DNA of 64,000 bases from Leptospira sanjuanensis (GCF_022267375.1 NZ_JAIZBH010000001.1:3023501-3087500), one strand, 5' to 3'. Positions 1 through 8,374 are shown, numbered from the stretch's first letter. Numbers and translations: made by a program. Notes: generated by a model from the letters alone, not told the origin.

Positions 1-396
1 AAAGAACCCAACGTGATTCTCTGCGTGGACGACGAACCGATCATTCTTCTTTCCTTAGTGCAGGAACTGAAAAACAAACTCGGACACGAATTCATCTTTG
101 AAACGGCACAAGACTCGGACGAAGGTCTGGAAGTGATAGACGATCTGATTTCGAGAGGAACGAAGGTGGTTTTGATTCTTTCCGATTGGCTGATGCCGGG
201 AGTCAACGGAGACGACTTTCTGATTCAGGTTCATCGAAAGTATCCGCATATCCGTTCGATTTTAGTGACCGGTCATCTCGAAGAAGGCGTTTCGGAACGG
301 GTAAAGGAAGAAGCGGGAACTTTCACGATCATTTCCAAACCGTGGAACTCGGACGAGCTGGTCAAAGCGGTTCAATTCTGCTGTAAACAAAACTAA
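1..396 (+). CDS. Single-domain response regulator (receiver), 5' end outside window
   Basis: A lone CheY-like receiver domain that probably takes a phosphate from a histidine kinase and acts by protein-protein contact, since there is no output domain. Seen: the acidic pair in VDDEP, a phosphoacceptor Asp in LSDWLMPG, the switch Thr in LVTG and the conserved Lys in SKPW, in the usual order over about 120 residues. A GTG at position 13 could serve as start, but the frame stays open to the first base (K-E-P-N before it), so the true start probably lies upstream of the window. The cognate kinase is not in view. The gene converges on the lipoprotein gene at 481. Confidence 0.85.
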   Translation, partial: KEPNVILCVDDEPIILLSLVQELKNKLGHEFIFETAQDSDEGLEVIDDLISRGTKVVLILSDWLMPGVNGDDFLIQVHRKYPHIRSILVTGHLEEGVSERVKEEAGTFTIISKPWNSDELVKAVQFCCKQN

Positions 397-436
397 AATC
401 CGATCCGATCGAAAAACCGATTCAATAAACGAACTG

Positions 437-469
437 CGAAGTCCGGACGAATTTCTTCGCCGAACTTCG
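437..469. terminator. Hairpin between convergent genes
   Basis: Arms beginning CGAAGT and ending ACTTCG fold with a second paired block (CGG-CGAA with TTCG-CCG), one mismatch and one bulge, around a TTTC loop. It lies between the ends of the response regulator and the lipoprotein gene, so it could terminate both. There is no strong T-run on either side. Confidence 0.4.
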
Positions 470-480
470 ATTCAACGAAA

Positions 481-918
481 TTACTTCTTAGCTAAAAACT
501 GACAAGATTCCGATTTTTGGATCGGATTGTTCGGAGACATCATCTCCGCACAGCTCGTCTTTTCGATCACCGCCAAACAATCCTTAGCTGCTTGGATCTT
601 TTCGGGAGTCGCGTTCTTCCACTCGTCTTCCTCTTTCGCTCCGGTCTTCGCTCTTTGAGCCGCCGCGCTTTCTTCCATCGAAGTCAGACAGGCTTCTTTA
701 CTTTGAAGCATGGGAGGAATAAACTTCTTCTGAGACTCGGGCATCTTGCTGAATTGTTCCTGAGCGCATTCCACGGTTTTCGCGCAGGTGATTTCCTTGG
801 ATTTAGTAGCAAGCGCCTGCATTTCGGCCGCAAGATTCCCGCCGGACCCTTTTCCGCAATTCGCTGCGAAAATCAACGCCGCGATCGAAACGAACAAACT
901 CTTTTTTATACGGTTCAT
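481..918 (-). CDS. Small Cys-containing lipoprotein of unknown function
   Basis: 145 residues. The N-terminus (MNRIKKSLFVSIAALIFAANC) has a basic n-region, a hydrophobic stretch and a Cys at a relaxed lipobox (FAANC), so export and lipidation at an outer or inner membrane are likely. The mature part is Lys/Glu/Ala-rich with six further cysteines spaced in a way that suggests disulfides in the periplasm (CAKTVEC, LTSM after a Cys, CLAVIEKTSC, SESC). I recognise no domain; function is unknown. An AAGGAT ribosome-binding site precedes the ATG at 918. Monocistronic: the cyclase that follows downstream on the same strand is a separate gene ending at 981. Confidence 0.75.
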   Translation of the reverse strand: MNRIKKSLFVSIAALIFAANCGKGSGGNLAAEMQALATKSKEITCAKTVECAQEQFSKMPESQKKFIPPMLQSKEACLTSMEESAAAQRAKTGAKEEDEWKNATPEKIQAAKDCLAVIEKTSCAEMMSPNNPIQKSESCQFLAKK

Positions 919-980
919 AACCCTATCCTTTTTAAAAGCAAGAGAATGAACCGCCCGTTCTTTTTGAAAATAAATTTTTT

Positions 981-2453
981 CTAAATCGCGTTCGCAAACT
1001 CCCTTTGGTCTTCGGTTTTAAAAAGTTTATGCACGGTTGCTTTTTGCCCCACTCCCTTAAGAGACGCTTCGTGTCTTTCGGCTTCGTATCCTCTTTGAAT
1101 CAATTCTTCGCGGATTCCGGGGCTGGAAAGAATCGGCTCCGTCACCCAGATTTCTCCGGCGGACGCGAGCGCCTGCACGCGAGCCGCGATGTTCACGCTT
1201 TGTCCGAAGTAATCCAGTCGTTCGTCGTTGACGACCGCAAGCGCCGGTCCTTCGTTTAAACCGACTTTTAAACCGATCTCATGTCCGTGTTCCTTGAATT
1301 CTTCGTTCATGCGATCGATGCGCGACATCATTTCCAGCGACGCGAACAATCCTTCGATCGGACTGGAGAAGGTCGCCATGATCGCGTCTCCCATCGTTTT
1401 TACGATCGCCCCGTTGTGTTTTTTCACGGTTTCGGAAAGAAGACGGAAATGTTCCTGCACCAATCGATACGCGAGAATGTCCCCGGCCTTGTCGTACATC
1501 TCGGTCGATCCTCTCAGATCCGTAAAAAGGATCGTAAGACTTTTTACGTTCAGATTCAGTTTGTTGCTGAGCTGTTGAACGCGGAACAATTCGCGGAAGG
1601 TCTGGTTGTTCAAAAGCATCTTCGCCGTCAAAAACGGTTCGATCACCGTGGGATGTTTATCAATGATTTCTAATATTCTTTTGGAGTTCGGTCGAATGAC
1701 CAAGAATCCGGCCTTCGCGATCGTACGATTGGAAATCTTAACTTCGTATTCCCCGGGAGAAAGATGAAGTTCGATCGGAGTGAATCCGGTCGGCAGCAGA
1801 CTCAGATCCACGATTCGATCTGGAGTCGTTTCCTTCTCGTCGAAATACAAAAATACCGCCGAATTATTCTCCACCGAACTGAATTGATACGCGGGAACGT
1901 TCGTCGCGTCGAGTAGAATCGTGCGGGTCGCTCCGGGTTCGATCACTACAAGTTCGCGCGTGTTTGAAGAAATAAAATCCAGAAGTTCCTTCGACTTATG
2001 AAAGTTGCTCGAAATATGATATTTGAGATAAGTCTGTGCGTCCGTCAACGGATTGAGATTCTGTTTTCTCAGGGAAGAATTCACCGAAAAACTGACTTCC
2101 ACCTGATCGTCCAGAGTGGTCGGCACGTCGAGATTGCAAATATAACAGTGAAAACTTTTTTCCTCGATCTGATCCAAAGAAGTATGGGAAGAAGCCACTC
2201 CTCCGCAGGCAGGACAAATCATGTTGTATGCGAAATCCAGAAGGCCGATCTTTCCCGCGTGAAGAAAAAGATCCAACGCTTCTCCGGTTTCAAATCCATT
2301 GTCCTTTGCGAAACGGATCGGATTGATCCGGTGCAGCTGCCATTCGTCTTGTGTCCTTAAATTCTCCATAAATCGGGAAATCGATTTTTTTGATAAGACC
2401 CCGAACCCTTCCAAGGCTTTTTTCTTTTGTTCGAAAAGAGTTTCGTTCCACAT
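981..2453 (-). CDS. Class III adenylate/guanylate cyclase with N-terminal DUF5939-type region
   Basis: About 490 residues. The C-terminal catalytic domain carries the metal-binding aspartates (FTDLRGST near residue 312 and KTMGDAIM near 354), the substrate Lys in VKTMGD, the base-specifying Asp in LDYFGQ and the Asn/Arg transition-state pair in VNIAARV. The Lys/Asp pair favours ATP over GTP (inference), so the product is probably cAMP. The N-terminal half resembles the DUF5939 region and includes two CxxC-like pairs (CPACGG and CYIC) that could bind zinc. Start: ATG at 2453, chosen because GGAGGAG sits six bases upstream. The frame stays open to 2612, but that extension is made of 36-bp intergenic repeats. 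No membrane segment, so cytoplasmic. Confidence 0.85.
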   Translation of the reverse strand: MWNETLFEQKKKALEGFGVLSKKSISRFMENLRTQDEWQLHRINPIRFAKDNGFETGEALDLFLHAGKIGLLDFAYNMICPACGGVASSHTSLDQIEEKSFHCYICNLDVPTTLDDQVEVSFSVNSSLRKQNLNPLTDAQTYLKYHISSNFHKSKELLDFISSNTRELVVIEPGATRTILLDATNVPAYQFSSVENNSAVFLYFDEKETTPDRIVDLSLLPTGFTPIELHLSPGEYEVKISNRTIAKAGFLVIRPNSKRILEIIDKHPTVIEPFLTAKMLLNNQTFRELFRVQQLSNKLNLNVKSLTILFTDLRGSTEMYDKAGDILAYRLVQEHFRLLSETVKKHNGAIVKTMGDAIMATFSSPIEGLFASLEMMSRIDRMNEEFKEHGHEIGLKVGLNEGPALAVVNDERLDYFGQSVNIAARVQALASAGEIWVTEPILSSPGIREELIQRGYEAERHEASLKGVGQKATVHKLFKTEDQREFANAI

Positions 2454-2488
2454 GACATTCTCCTCCGGAATTCCGCGATCCTGCCGAA

Positions 2489-2596
2489 CGACCCATAGGG
2501 AGCGAGGCATTGAGTTTATCCTCACGACCCATAGGGAGCGAGGCATTGAGTTTATCCTCACGACCCATAGGGAGTGAGGCATTGAGTTTATCCTCA
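2489..2596. repeat. Three tandem 36-bp repeats
   Basis: Three head-to-tail copies of a 36-bp unit (2489-2524, 2525-2560, 2561-2596) with a single base difference in the third (agtgagg for agcgagg). Because 36 is a multiple of three, the minus-strand frame reads through as a repeated 12-residue motif (RINSMPRSLWVV) in frame with the cyclase. Partial single copies recur at about 2641-2661 and 2817-2853. The unit looks like a leptospiral VNTR-type repeat. Confidence 0.9.
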
Positions 2597-2610
2597 CGAC
2601 CGAACTCAGC

Positions 2611-2636
2611 AAGCGCCTTCTTGCAAGGCGGCGCTT
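2611..2636. repeat. Hairpin repeat unit, copy 1
   Basis: AAGCGCC and GGCGCTT arms enclose a CTTGCAAG core, giving a 26-bp stem-loop. It is followed by TAGGAAGCGAGGCATTGAG, the tail of the 36-bp unit, so the two repeat types are joined. Confidence 0.7.
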
Positions 2637-2868
2637 AGGAAGCGAGGCATTGAGTTTATCCGACGACTCTAACTTTTCCTCTTCCGATTATTTGGCAAGC
2701 ATTTTGTAACTTTTTTTATTACATATTTTGCGACCCATAGAGAGCGAAATAGCCTGAGATAGCGGAGCGTATTATCGAAGGCTCTCAACGAAGTTGAGAA
2801 AACCAAGATCCTGCCTCGCGACCCATAGGGAGCGAGGCATTGAGTTTATCCGAACGACCGAACTCAGC

Positions 2869-2894
2869 AAGCGCCTTCTTACGAGGCGGCGCTT
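2869..2894. repeat. Hairpin repeat unit, copy 2
   Basis: Same arms as copy 1 with the core changed to CTTACGAG. It again follows CGAACTCAGC and precedes TAGGGAGTGAGG, so the whole composite unit is duplicated about 258 bp away. Confidence 0.7.
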
Positions 2895-2980
2895 AGGGAG
2901 TGAGGCGCTGAGTTCCGACTTTATATGTCCCCGGTCGGGGATTTCCGGATTTCCCGAAAAACACGAATCAGGCGGATCAT

Positions 2981-3165
2981 CGTAAGAGTTCCCACACTTT
3001 CGCGAATTCCGGATCGATCGACGACCGATTTTACGCTTTGTAAGAGTTCCCACGTTCTCGAGAAATATCGAACTTTAGGATATTCTTGCATTCTTCTCTG
3101 AAATTGTGGGAACTCCTTCGGAAAGATTTACGAGAGAACGTCGATTTTTGCGGGAACTCCCCTCC
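2981..3165. repeat. Cluster of short GGGAACTC repeats in both orientations
   Basis: Four copies of a roughly 15-bp motif: two read GTAAGAGTTCCCAC (about 2982-2995 and 3040-3053) and two read the other way as TGTGGGAACTCC (from 3105) and TGCGGGAACTCC (from 3149). Related TAGGAACT and TCGGAACTA motifs reappear at 38650-38735. They look like dispersed short repeats of the genome. Confidence 0.65.
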
Positions 3166-3444
3166 CTCGGCCTTTCATCGAGCCAAGAGGCAAAAAAGGA
3201 ATATACGGTTTTTTTGATTTGATTTTTACCGTCCAATGTCGTACTTGAAAGTTCTTTCCTAAATCGGAACCTTCCTTTTAGTGAAACGATGAAATTCGAA
3301 TGTGAATTTCTTAAAACGCGGTAAAAGTTTGTCGGAACAACTAAGAATACTTTCTTGACGAAATTCGGATTCCGTTCCCCAGGAATTCGCATCCCGAAAA
3401 AGCGTTATGCGCGTTTAAAGATCCGAGAGAAATACAAAGAGAAT

Positions 3445-4734
3445 ATGGACAAAACGAAAGTTAATAAAAATTCGAGGGTTGTGATTACGGGGATCGGAGT
3501 CGTTCTCCCCAATACCTATTCCGTGGATACGTTTTGGAAAAATCTTTCCGAAGGGAATTCCCAAATCGATTGGATTACGAGATTTCCCACCGATGATATG
3601 CCCGTCAAAGTCGCCGCGGAGATGAACAACTTCGATTGGAAAAAATTTCTCCCCGATCTAAACGAGAAACACGCAAAAAATTATAACCGCGAAACCTTCG
3701 CGATCATGGCTGCGATGGAGGAAGCGAGAAGAGACGCAAAACTCGAAAAGGATTCGGTCGATCCATCCAAAGTCGGCTTTATCGATTCTTCTTCAAGAGC
3801 GTCTCTTGCTTGGTGGGAACACGCCTGGAAACTCTATCACGAAGAACAGAATTCCGGCGTTTTCGATCGTTATTCCGTTTTGACTTCTATGGCTTCCAAT
3901 CCGACCAACCTCACCGCGATCTACGCAAACATTCAAGGATTCGTAACAACGATCACCGCGGCTTGCGTAGGAGGTCATCACGCAATCAGTCTTTGTTATC
4001 AAGCGATCCGTAAAGGAAGAGCCGAAGTGATGTATGCGGGCGGTCACGAATTCCCTCTCATCAAACCGTTGATGATGATGTATTCCGATCCGGCGAGTTC
4101 GGTCATGTCTGCGGAAAAAGACAATCCGAAGGCGGCGATCAAACCGTATGATCGCAACCGGGACGGTTTTATCTTGGGAGAAGGCGCCGCCGTTCTTTGT
4201 ATGGAAAGAATGGATCACGCTCTCGCGAGAGGAGCGAAAATCTACGCGGAAGTCTTGGGAACCTTCAGTTACAACGAGGCCGATCACGCGATGAGAATGG
4301 ACTTAACCGGTAAAAAAGCGGCGACCGGTTTGAATCGTCTTTTGAAAATCAGCGGACTTCGTCTCGGAGACATCGACTACTTCTGCGGACACGGAACCGC
4401 GACGATTAACAACGATATGGCGGAAAGCCGCGCTCTTAAGGTTTTATACAACGGACTCGCTCGAAACAAATGGGCGCCTCTCGGTTCGATCAAACCGATT
4501 TTCGGTCATACGTTCGGAGCGGCGGGAATCATCAACGTCGCGGCGACCGCGCTTATGCTCGAAAAACAAACCCTCTGTCCTACGATCAATCTCAAGGACG
4601 TTGACCCCGAATGCGACCACGATCATATCACCGAAGGAGCGAGAAAAGTGCGGATGCGGAACGCGATCTCGATGGCATTCGCGATCGGAAGTCAGTCTTC
4701 TTTCGTCAGCCTCACCGCTCCCGATCTTCTTTAA
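3445..4734 (+). CDS. Beta-ketoacyl-ACP synthase, KAS I/II (FabF-like)
   Basis: 429 residues of the thiolase-fold condensing-enzyme family, which extend an acyl chain by decarboxylative condensation with malonyl-ACP. The catalytic triad is visible: Cys174 in TAACVGG, His316 in CGHGTAT and His355 in FGHTFGAAG, with the Lys of KPIFGHT. The nucleophile context (AACVGG) differs from the usual TACSS of housekeeping FabF, which suggests a specialised paralogue, perhaps for a lipid or polyketide-like product. Start at 3445 (MDKTKVNK) is chosen; an upstream in-frame start at 3355 would add 30 unconserved basic residues. A SiaB-type gene follows after 10 bases on the same strand, so the two are probably co-transcribed. 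Confidence 0.85.
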   Translation: MDKTKVNKNSRVVITGIGVVLPNTYSVDTFWKNLSEGNSQIDWITRFPTDDMPVKVAAEMNNFDWKKFLPDLNEKHAKNYNRETFAIMAAMEEARRDAKLEKDSVDPSKVGFIDSSSRASLAWWEHAWKLYHEEQNSGVFDRYSVLTSMASNPTNLTAIYANIQGFVTTITAACVGGHHAISLCYQAIRKGRAEVMYAGGHEFPLIKPLMMMYSDPASSVMSAEKDNPKAAIKPYDRNRDGFILGEGAAVLCMERMDHALARGAKIYAEVLGTFSYNEADHAMRMDLTGKKAATGLNRLLKISGLRLGDIDYFCGHGTATINNDMAESRALKVLYNGLARNKWAPLGSIKPIFGHTFGAAGIINVAATALMLEKQTLCPTINLKDVDPECDHDHITEGARKVRMRNAISMAFAIGSQSSFVSLTAPDLL

Positions 4735-4744
4735 AGGAATCCGA

Positions 4745-5272
4745 ATGAAAAACGGCGGACTACACAGACAATACGATCATTCCAAAAAGTTAAAGTCCGT
4801 CCTCTACTATCAAGGCGCGGTGACGCACGAAATCCTCGGAAGCCTTACGGAAATTCTCAAGGATAGAATCGCGAATGAAAAACGAAAGAACAAGATTCTC
4901 AATGTGTTCGTGGAAATGGCGCAGAACGTCAGTCACTATTCTCTGGAAAAGGAAGGGGATTACGGAGTGGGACTGATTCTCGTAAAAGAAAAAAGTCATA
5001 TTCTCAAACTCTCCACCGCCAATTTTCTCAGCGCGGAAACCGCTTCCGTTCTGAGGACCAAACTGGAACATTTTTTATCCCTGACCGGAGAAGAAGTAAA
5101 GGAACTGTATCAGGAAAAGATCAAAGGAGAAAGACCGGAGGACAGCAAAGGTGCGGGTTTGGGATTTTTGGAAATATTAAAAAAATCTGATTTTCCGTTT
5201 CGTTCCGCGTTCGAGCCGACGGAAACCGGAGATTTCTTTTTTACTCTTACCGTTTTCTTTCGCCTGGGGTAA
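4745..5272 (+). CDS. SiaB-type (DUF6272) GHKL-like kinase, paralogue 1
   Basis: 175 residues. It shares with the SiaB-like protein at 16596 an N-box-like motif (EMAQNVSHYS), a G-box-like motif (DSKGAGLGFLEI) and the ERPEDSKGAG stretch, so it should fold like an anti-sigma-factor/SiaB ATPase that phosphorylates a small SiaC/anti-sigma-antagonist-type partner (inference from family). The ATG at 4745 follows AAAGGAAT and lies 10 bases after the KAS II stop. Its 3' end overlaps the end of the convergent PP2C gene by 26 bp. A phosphatase gene next to it may supply the opposing activity. No SiaC partner is adjacent; the one at 17153 could be shared. Confidence 0.75.
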   Translation: MKNGGLHRQYDHSKKLKSVLYYQGAVTHEILGSLTEILKDRIANEKRKNKILNVFVEMAQNVSHYSLEKEGDYGVGLILVKEKSHILKLSTANFLSAETASVLRTKLEHFLSLTGEEVKELYQEKIKGERPEDSKGAGLGFLEILKKSDFPFRSAFEPTETGDFFFTLTVFFRLG

Positions 5273-6065
5273 GCTTCCAAGGTTCCGCGTGCGACAACGC
5301 CATTTCTTTGACTTCGATCACGATGACCGAAGTATTGTCCTTGGTCATTCTTAGGTTGGCTTCTTCCGAAAGATGAGAACAAGCCTCTTTTGCGTTCGTC
5401 GCGTTCCGCAGAATTTCTTCGAGATCGTCGATCTTGATCACATCGGTCAGCCCGTCCGTACAAAGAAGAATCCTATCTCCTTCGTTCAGAGATCCGGTGA
5501 TGTCGAACAGATCCATCTGAAGGTCGGTAGTACCGCCTCCGATACAACTCGTGATATAACTTCGGGGAATAGAATGTCCTTTGACCGTATCCGAAAAGGA
5601 ATGATCCACCGTGATCTTGTGAACCCCTTGCGCGGAAAGATGATAGGCGCGGCTGTCTCCCATATTGAAGACGAGCACCTTTCTTCTTCCGAACAAAGCG
5701 CCGACTAACGTGGTTCCCATGCCCAGCCTTCCTGTGGCCCTTGCGTGATCGTTGATCTCGTGGTTGATTTTGCGGAATAAGTTCTGCCAACCGGCGCGGG
5801 GCAGTTCTTCCAAAGGCTGAATCGCCCGTTCCATCCACGCGAGTTTTTCCAACGTCATGCGGCTTGCGATTTCACCGGAGATATGTCCGCCCATTCCGTC
5901 TGCGAGCGCGAGAATCAACGGAGAGGCCGCGGAATCACGAATCCCTGCGGAGGAAAAAGAACCCGATACGGACCCGGCTACGATTTCACCGGATACGTAC
6001 ATAGAATCCTCGTTATGCGAACGAAAATTCCCCTTTTCCGTTATTCCAAAGTAGTTAATAATCAT
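5247..6065 (-). CDS. PP2C-family serine/threonine protein phosphatase
   Basis: 272 residues, about the length of bacterial PrpC/Stp phosphatases. Motifs in order: RSHNEDS, ALADGMGGHISGE, GMGTTLVG, NMGDSRAY, LCTDGLTDVI and DNTSVIVI, supplying the aspartates that hold two metal ions. It should remove phosphate from Ser/Thr residues in the cytoplasm; no membrane segment is present. A Ser/Gly-rich insert (residues about 27-48) sits between the first two motifs. Likely substrates in this neighbourhood are a SiaC-type protein or targets of the kinase domain at 11204 (inference). It faces the SiaB-type gene and their ends overlap. The start at 6065 has no obvious ribosome-binding site. Confidence 0.88.
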   Translation of the reverse strand: MIINYFGITEKGNFRSHNEDSMYVSGEIVAGSVSGSFSSAGIRDSAASPLILALADGMGGHISGEIASRMTLEKLAWMERAIQPLEELPRAGWQNLFRKINHEINDHARATGRLGMGTTLVGALFGRRKVLVFNMGDSRAYHLSAQGVHKITVDHSFSDTVKGHSIPRSYITSCIGGGTTDLQMDLFDITGSLNEGDRILLCTDGLTDVIKIDDLEEILRNATNAKEACSHLSEEANLRMTKDNTSVIVIEVKEMALSHAEPWKLTPGERKR

Positions 6066-6225
6066 GGAGAAACACTGGAAATTGAAACAATCTCCACAAT
6101 CTATTAGTAATATGTGTCAACGGCGAACTTCAAGAACAAATCTTCGCCAAATTCTTTTTTTAGAAAATAGACTGTTTCTAATGTTTTGATTCCAAAATTT
6201 TCTGCAACAGGTTTTCAAAAAAACC

Positions 6226-6984
6226 CTATTTCGCGGAGTAACCGCCGTCGACCGGAATCGCCGTCCCCGTAATAAAAGTGGAATCCTCTCCGCAGAGCCA
6301 GAGTACGGTTTTTGCGATCTCTTCCGGCGTTGCGATTCGGTGCATGGGATGCAACTTGACCAGCTGCTTTTCCGCTTCGATCGGATCTTTGGCGAGATGA
6401 AAGAGTTCGTCCAGGATTTCGGTTTTAACCGCACCCGGACAAATCGCGTTAATGCGAACATTCTTCTTTGCGTATTCCAAAGCGGCGCTTTTTGTTAATC
6501 CGACAACGCCGTGTTTGGCGGCCGAATAAGGATTGATTCCGACGACCCCGTTGATTCCCGAGATGGAGGAAACGTTCACGACGGCCCCTCCCCCTGCCTT
6601 GACGATTTCCGGGATTTGATACTTCATCGACAGCCAAGCGCCCTTGAGGTTCACGTTCACCACGTTATCCCAAACGTCTTCCGGATATTCGTGTAAGAGA
6701 TGATTGACTCCCATGATTCCCGCGTTGTTGACTCCGAAATCCAATCTCCCGAATTTCTCCACGGCGGTATCGACGACCTTCTTCACTTGTTCCCCGGAAG
6801 TCACGTCGCAAACGACGAAATGAACGTCCCCGCCTTGAGAACGGACTTCCGATTCGAGTTTTTTTCCCTCGTCGAGTCTGCGTCCGCAAAACACGACTTT
6901 GACGCCTTTCGAGACGAACTCCCGTACGACTGCTTTTCCGATTCCGGTGCTGCCTCCGGTAACCATCGCGACTTTGTCTCTCAT
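6226..6984 (-). CDS. Short-chain dehydrogenase/reductase (SDR)
   Basis: 252 residues, a classical SDR that reduces a carbonyl or oxidises an alcohol using NAD(P)(H). Seen: the TGGSTGIG cofactor loop near the N-terminus, NNAGIMG, catalytic Ser in NVSSISG, the YxxxK pair in YSAAK, and the C-terminal TGTAIPVDGGY ending typical of 3-oxoacyl-ACP reductase and glucose-dehydrogenase relatives. The CGRR after the second strand favours NADPH (inference). Start at 6984 is chosen because a CGGAGA site precedes that ATG; a TTG at 7008 would add eight residues. It follows the hotdog protein gene by 38 bases on the same strand, so the pair is probably an operon acting on acyl substrates. Confidence 0.85.
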   Translation of the reverse strand: MRDKVAMVTGGSTGIGKAVVREFVSKGVKVVFCGRRLDEGKKLESEVRSQGGDVHFVVCDVTSGEQVKKVVDTAVEKFGRLDFGVNNAGIMGVNHLLHEYPEDVWDNVVNVNLKGAWLSMKYQIPEIVKAGGGAVVNVSSISGINGVVGINPYSAAKHGVVGLTKSAALEYAKKNVRINAICPGAVKTEILDELFHLAKDPIEAEKQLVKLHPMHRIATPEEIAKTVLWLCGEDSTFITGTAIPVDGGYSAK

Positions 6985-7022
6985 GGAATTCTCCGAAATG
7001 ATATTCAAATTTTAGAATTTAC

Positions 7023-7904
7023 TTAGATCAGCTTTCTCGTCTTTCCGTTGCGAACCCGGGAAAGATATTTTTTCAGATGTATGTTGATCGTTTCCAGATC
7101 GCCTAGTTCCTTTTCGATCGAAGAAACCTTCAGATCCTGTACGAGAACGAGCAGATAACGGAGTTCTTCCAGATGGACTTTCGCCTTGAGAATGTTTTTG
7201 ATCTTTTCGGAAAGGATTCTACTTCCCCAAGCTCCTGCTATGCGCACGGGAAGAAGAGCGGAAACAGATCGGATGTGTTCGAGAAGAGGTCCGTGTTCTT
7301 TGAGTTTGACCGCGTCCATCCTGTTTCCGAGCGAGTATACTTTCAAAATGAGATCGTGAGCGAGACGCAACACTTCCAATTTGTCAAAGCTGCGGATCTG
7401 CGCGGTTGCGGAAGATTTTGCGCTTTCCTTCTCCGCCGCATCGGTTCCCACGGGAGGAGAAGTATACGAAGGAATTTTTCCTTCCGTAAAAATTTTACGG
7501 AATCCTTCGGGAACGGACACGACTTTACGGATGGAATAATCGAAAAACAAAACACGAATCTTAACGAGAGAAACCTTTTCTCTTCGATCGTCCTTGGAAA
7601 GACGGAACGTCAGATCGAAGGATTTTTCGCCGAGATTGTCCAACACGACGTCTATCTTGACGCGGTCGTTGTAAAGCAATTCTCCCTGATAGAGAATTCC
7701 CGCATTGGCAAAGATGATGCTCTTTCCGTAAATATCCGTTACCGAAAATCCGAGATACTGAAAGAACTGGAGATGCGCCTCCATCACGATGTCCAGAATC
7801 GAAGCGAAGGACACGTGTATATCCAGAGCCAGATCCGTTTTGCGGATCGCCAGCTCCGTCGAGAAATAATACTTCTCCGGAAATTCGATCTGTATGTCGG
7901 TCAT
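7023..7904 (-). CDS. Hotdog (4HBT thioesterase-like) domain fused to an S23-type four-helix bundle
   Basis: 293 residues. Residues about 5-135 look like a hotdog acyl-CoA thioesterase of the YbgC type (the segment around HVSFASILDIVMEAHLQFF and the FANAGILYQGEL strand). A linker rich in Ser/Ala/Glu follows. Residues about 170-270 resemble the four-helix-bundle S23/bAvd family (FDKLEVLRLAHDLILKVYS, then RIAGAWGSRILSEK and LEELRYLLVL), known from proteins encoded in 23S rRNA intervening sequences, which are common in leptospires. Such bundles form pentamers and bind nucleic acid in known cases; here the role is unknown. It precedes the SDR gene on the same strand. Domain assignments are by eye. 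Confidence 0.7.
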   Translation of the reverse strand: MTDIQIEFPEKYYFSTELAIRKTDLALDIHVSFASILDIVMEAHLQFFQYLGFSVTDIYGKSIIFANAGILYQGELLYNDRVKIDVVLDNLGEKSFDLTFRLSKDDRREKVSLVKIRVLFFDYSIRKVVSVPEGFRKIFTEGKIPSYTSPPVGTDAAEKESAKSSATAQIRSFDKLEVLRLAHDLILKVYSLGNRMDAVKLKEHGPLLEHIRSVSALLPVRIAGAWGSRILSEKIKNILKAKVHLEELRYLLVLVQDLKVSSIEKELGDLETINIHLKKYLSRVRNGKTRKLI

Positions 7905-8374
7905 AGATATTTCGAAATCCGCCGCGAAAACTCCCGTTGCGACATAAGGGAAATTCGAAGACGACGGAAATAAATTTCCTTCTCATTATAATTTCGGATT
8001 TCGAAAGGCCCGTCTTGAAGTGAAATTCCCGTTTGTGTTTTCGAAAGCCTCGCTCCGGAATTTTTTTTCTTCGAGACGAACGGAAGAATTCTCCCGTTGT
8101 CGACGAGTTTCTTTTTTGAGAAGACGCCGTTTTTAAATTGTTCGGTAAAAAGTTCTTGCTAGAGCACATTCTTGAAAGAAGATCTTTCACCATTGCCGTG
8201 CGTCACGATCTACGCGCTGTTTGTCGAAAAACGGATCGTATAAAAATATTCAGAAGTTCGAAAAAAGGGAACATTTCCGGTTGTGATTTTTCCCTTTTTC
8301 TCGTATGCGGATCGGAAGGTGAAAACGATCCGAACGGATGACAAAGAACTCATAACGTACGCTGATCGGAAACC
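7905..8374. other. Gene-free stretch between divergent genes
   Basis: 470 bases separating the leftward hotdog gene from the rightward CoA-transferase gene, so promoters for both should be here. The open frames in it lack ribosome-binding sites and normal codon use. I see no strong promoter, riboswitch or repeat. Confidence 0.6.

Larger units (their letters stand above)
2597..3444. other. Gene-free, repeat-rich stretch
   Basis: About 850 bases without a convincing gene. It holds stray copies of the 36-bp unit, two 26-bp hairpin units (2611-2636, 2869-2894) and the GGGAACTC repeats. Open frames here encode only repeat translations or low-complexity sequence. The promoters of the cyclase (leftward) and of the KAS II-like gene (rightward) should lie inside, but no clear -35/-10 pair was found. 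Confidence 0.7.

Noticed and set aside
2454..2612. N-terminal extension of the cyclase reading frame
   Set aside because: It is entirely repeat sequence and a strong GGAGGAG places the start at 2453.
3075..3392. 105-residue minus-strand open frame
   Set aside because: It runs through the short dispersed repeats, has no ribosome-binding site and overlaps the start region of the KAS II-like gene.
8221..8244. TTGTCG and TATAAA as a promoter
   Set aside because: The spacer is only 12 bases, too short for a normal sigma-70 promoter.
8138..8341. 67-residue frame upstream of the CoA-transferase
   Set aside because: No ribosome-binding site, composition typical of non-coding sequence, no recognisable motif.
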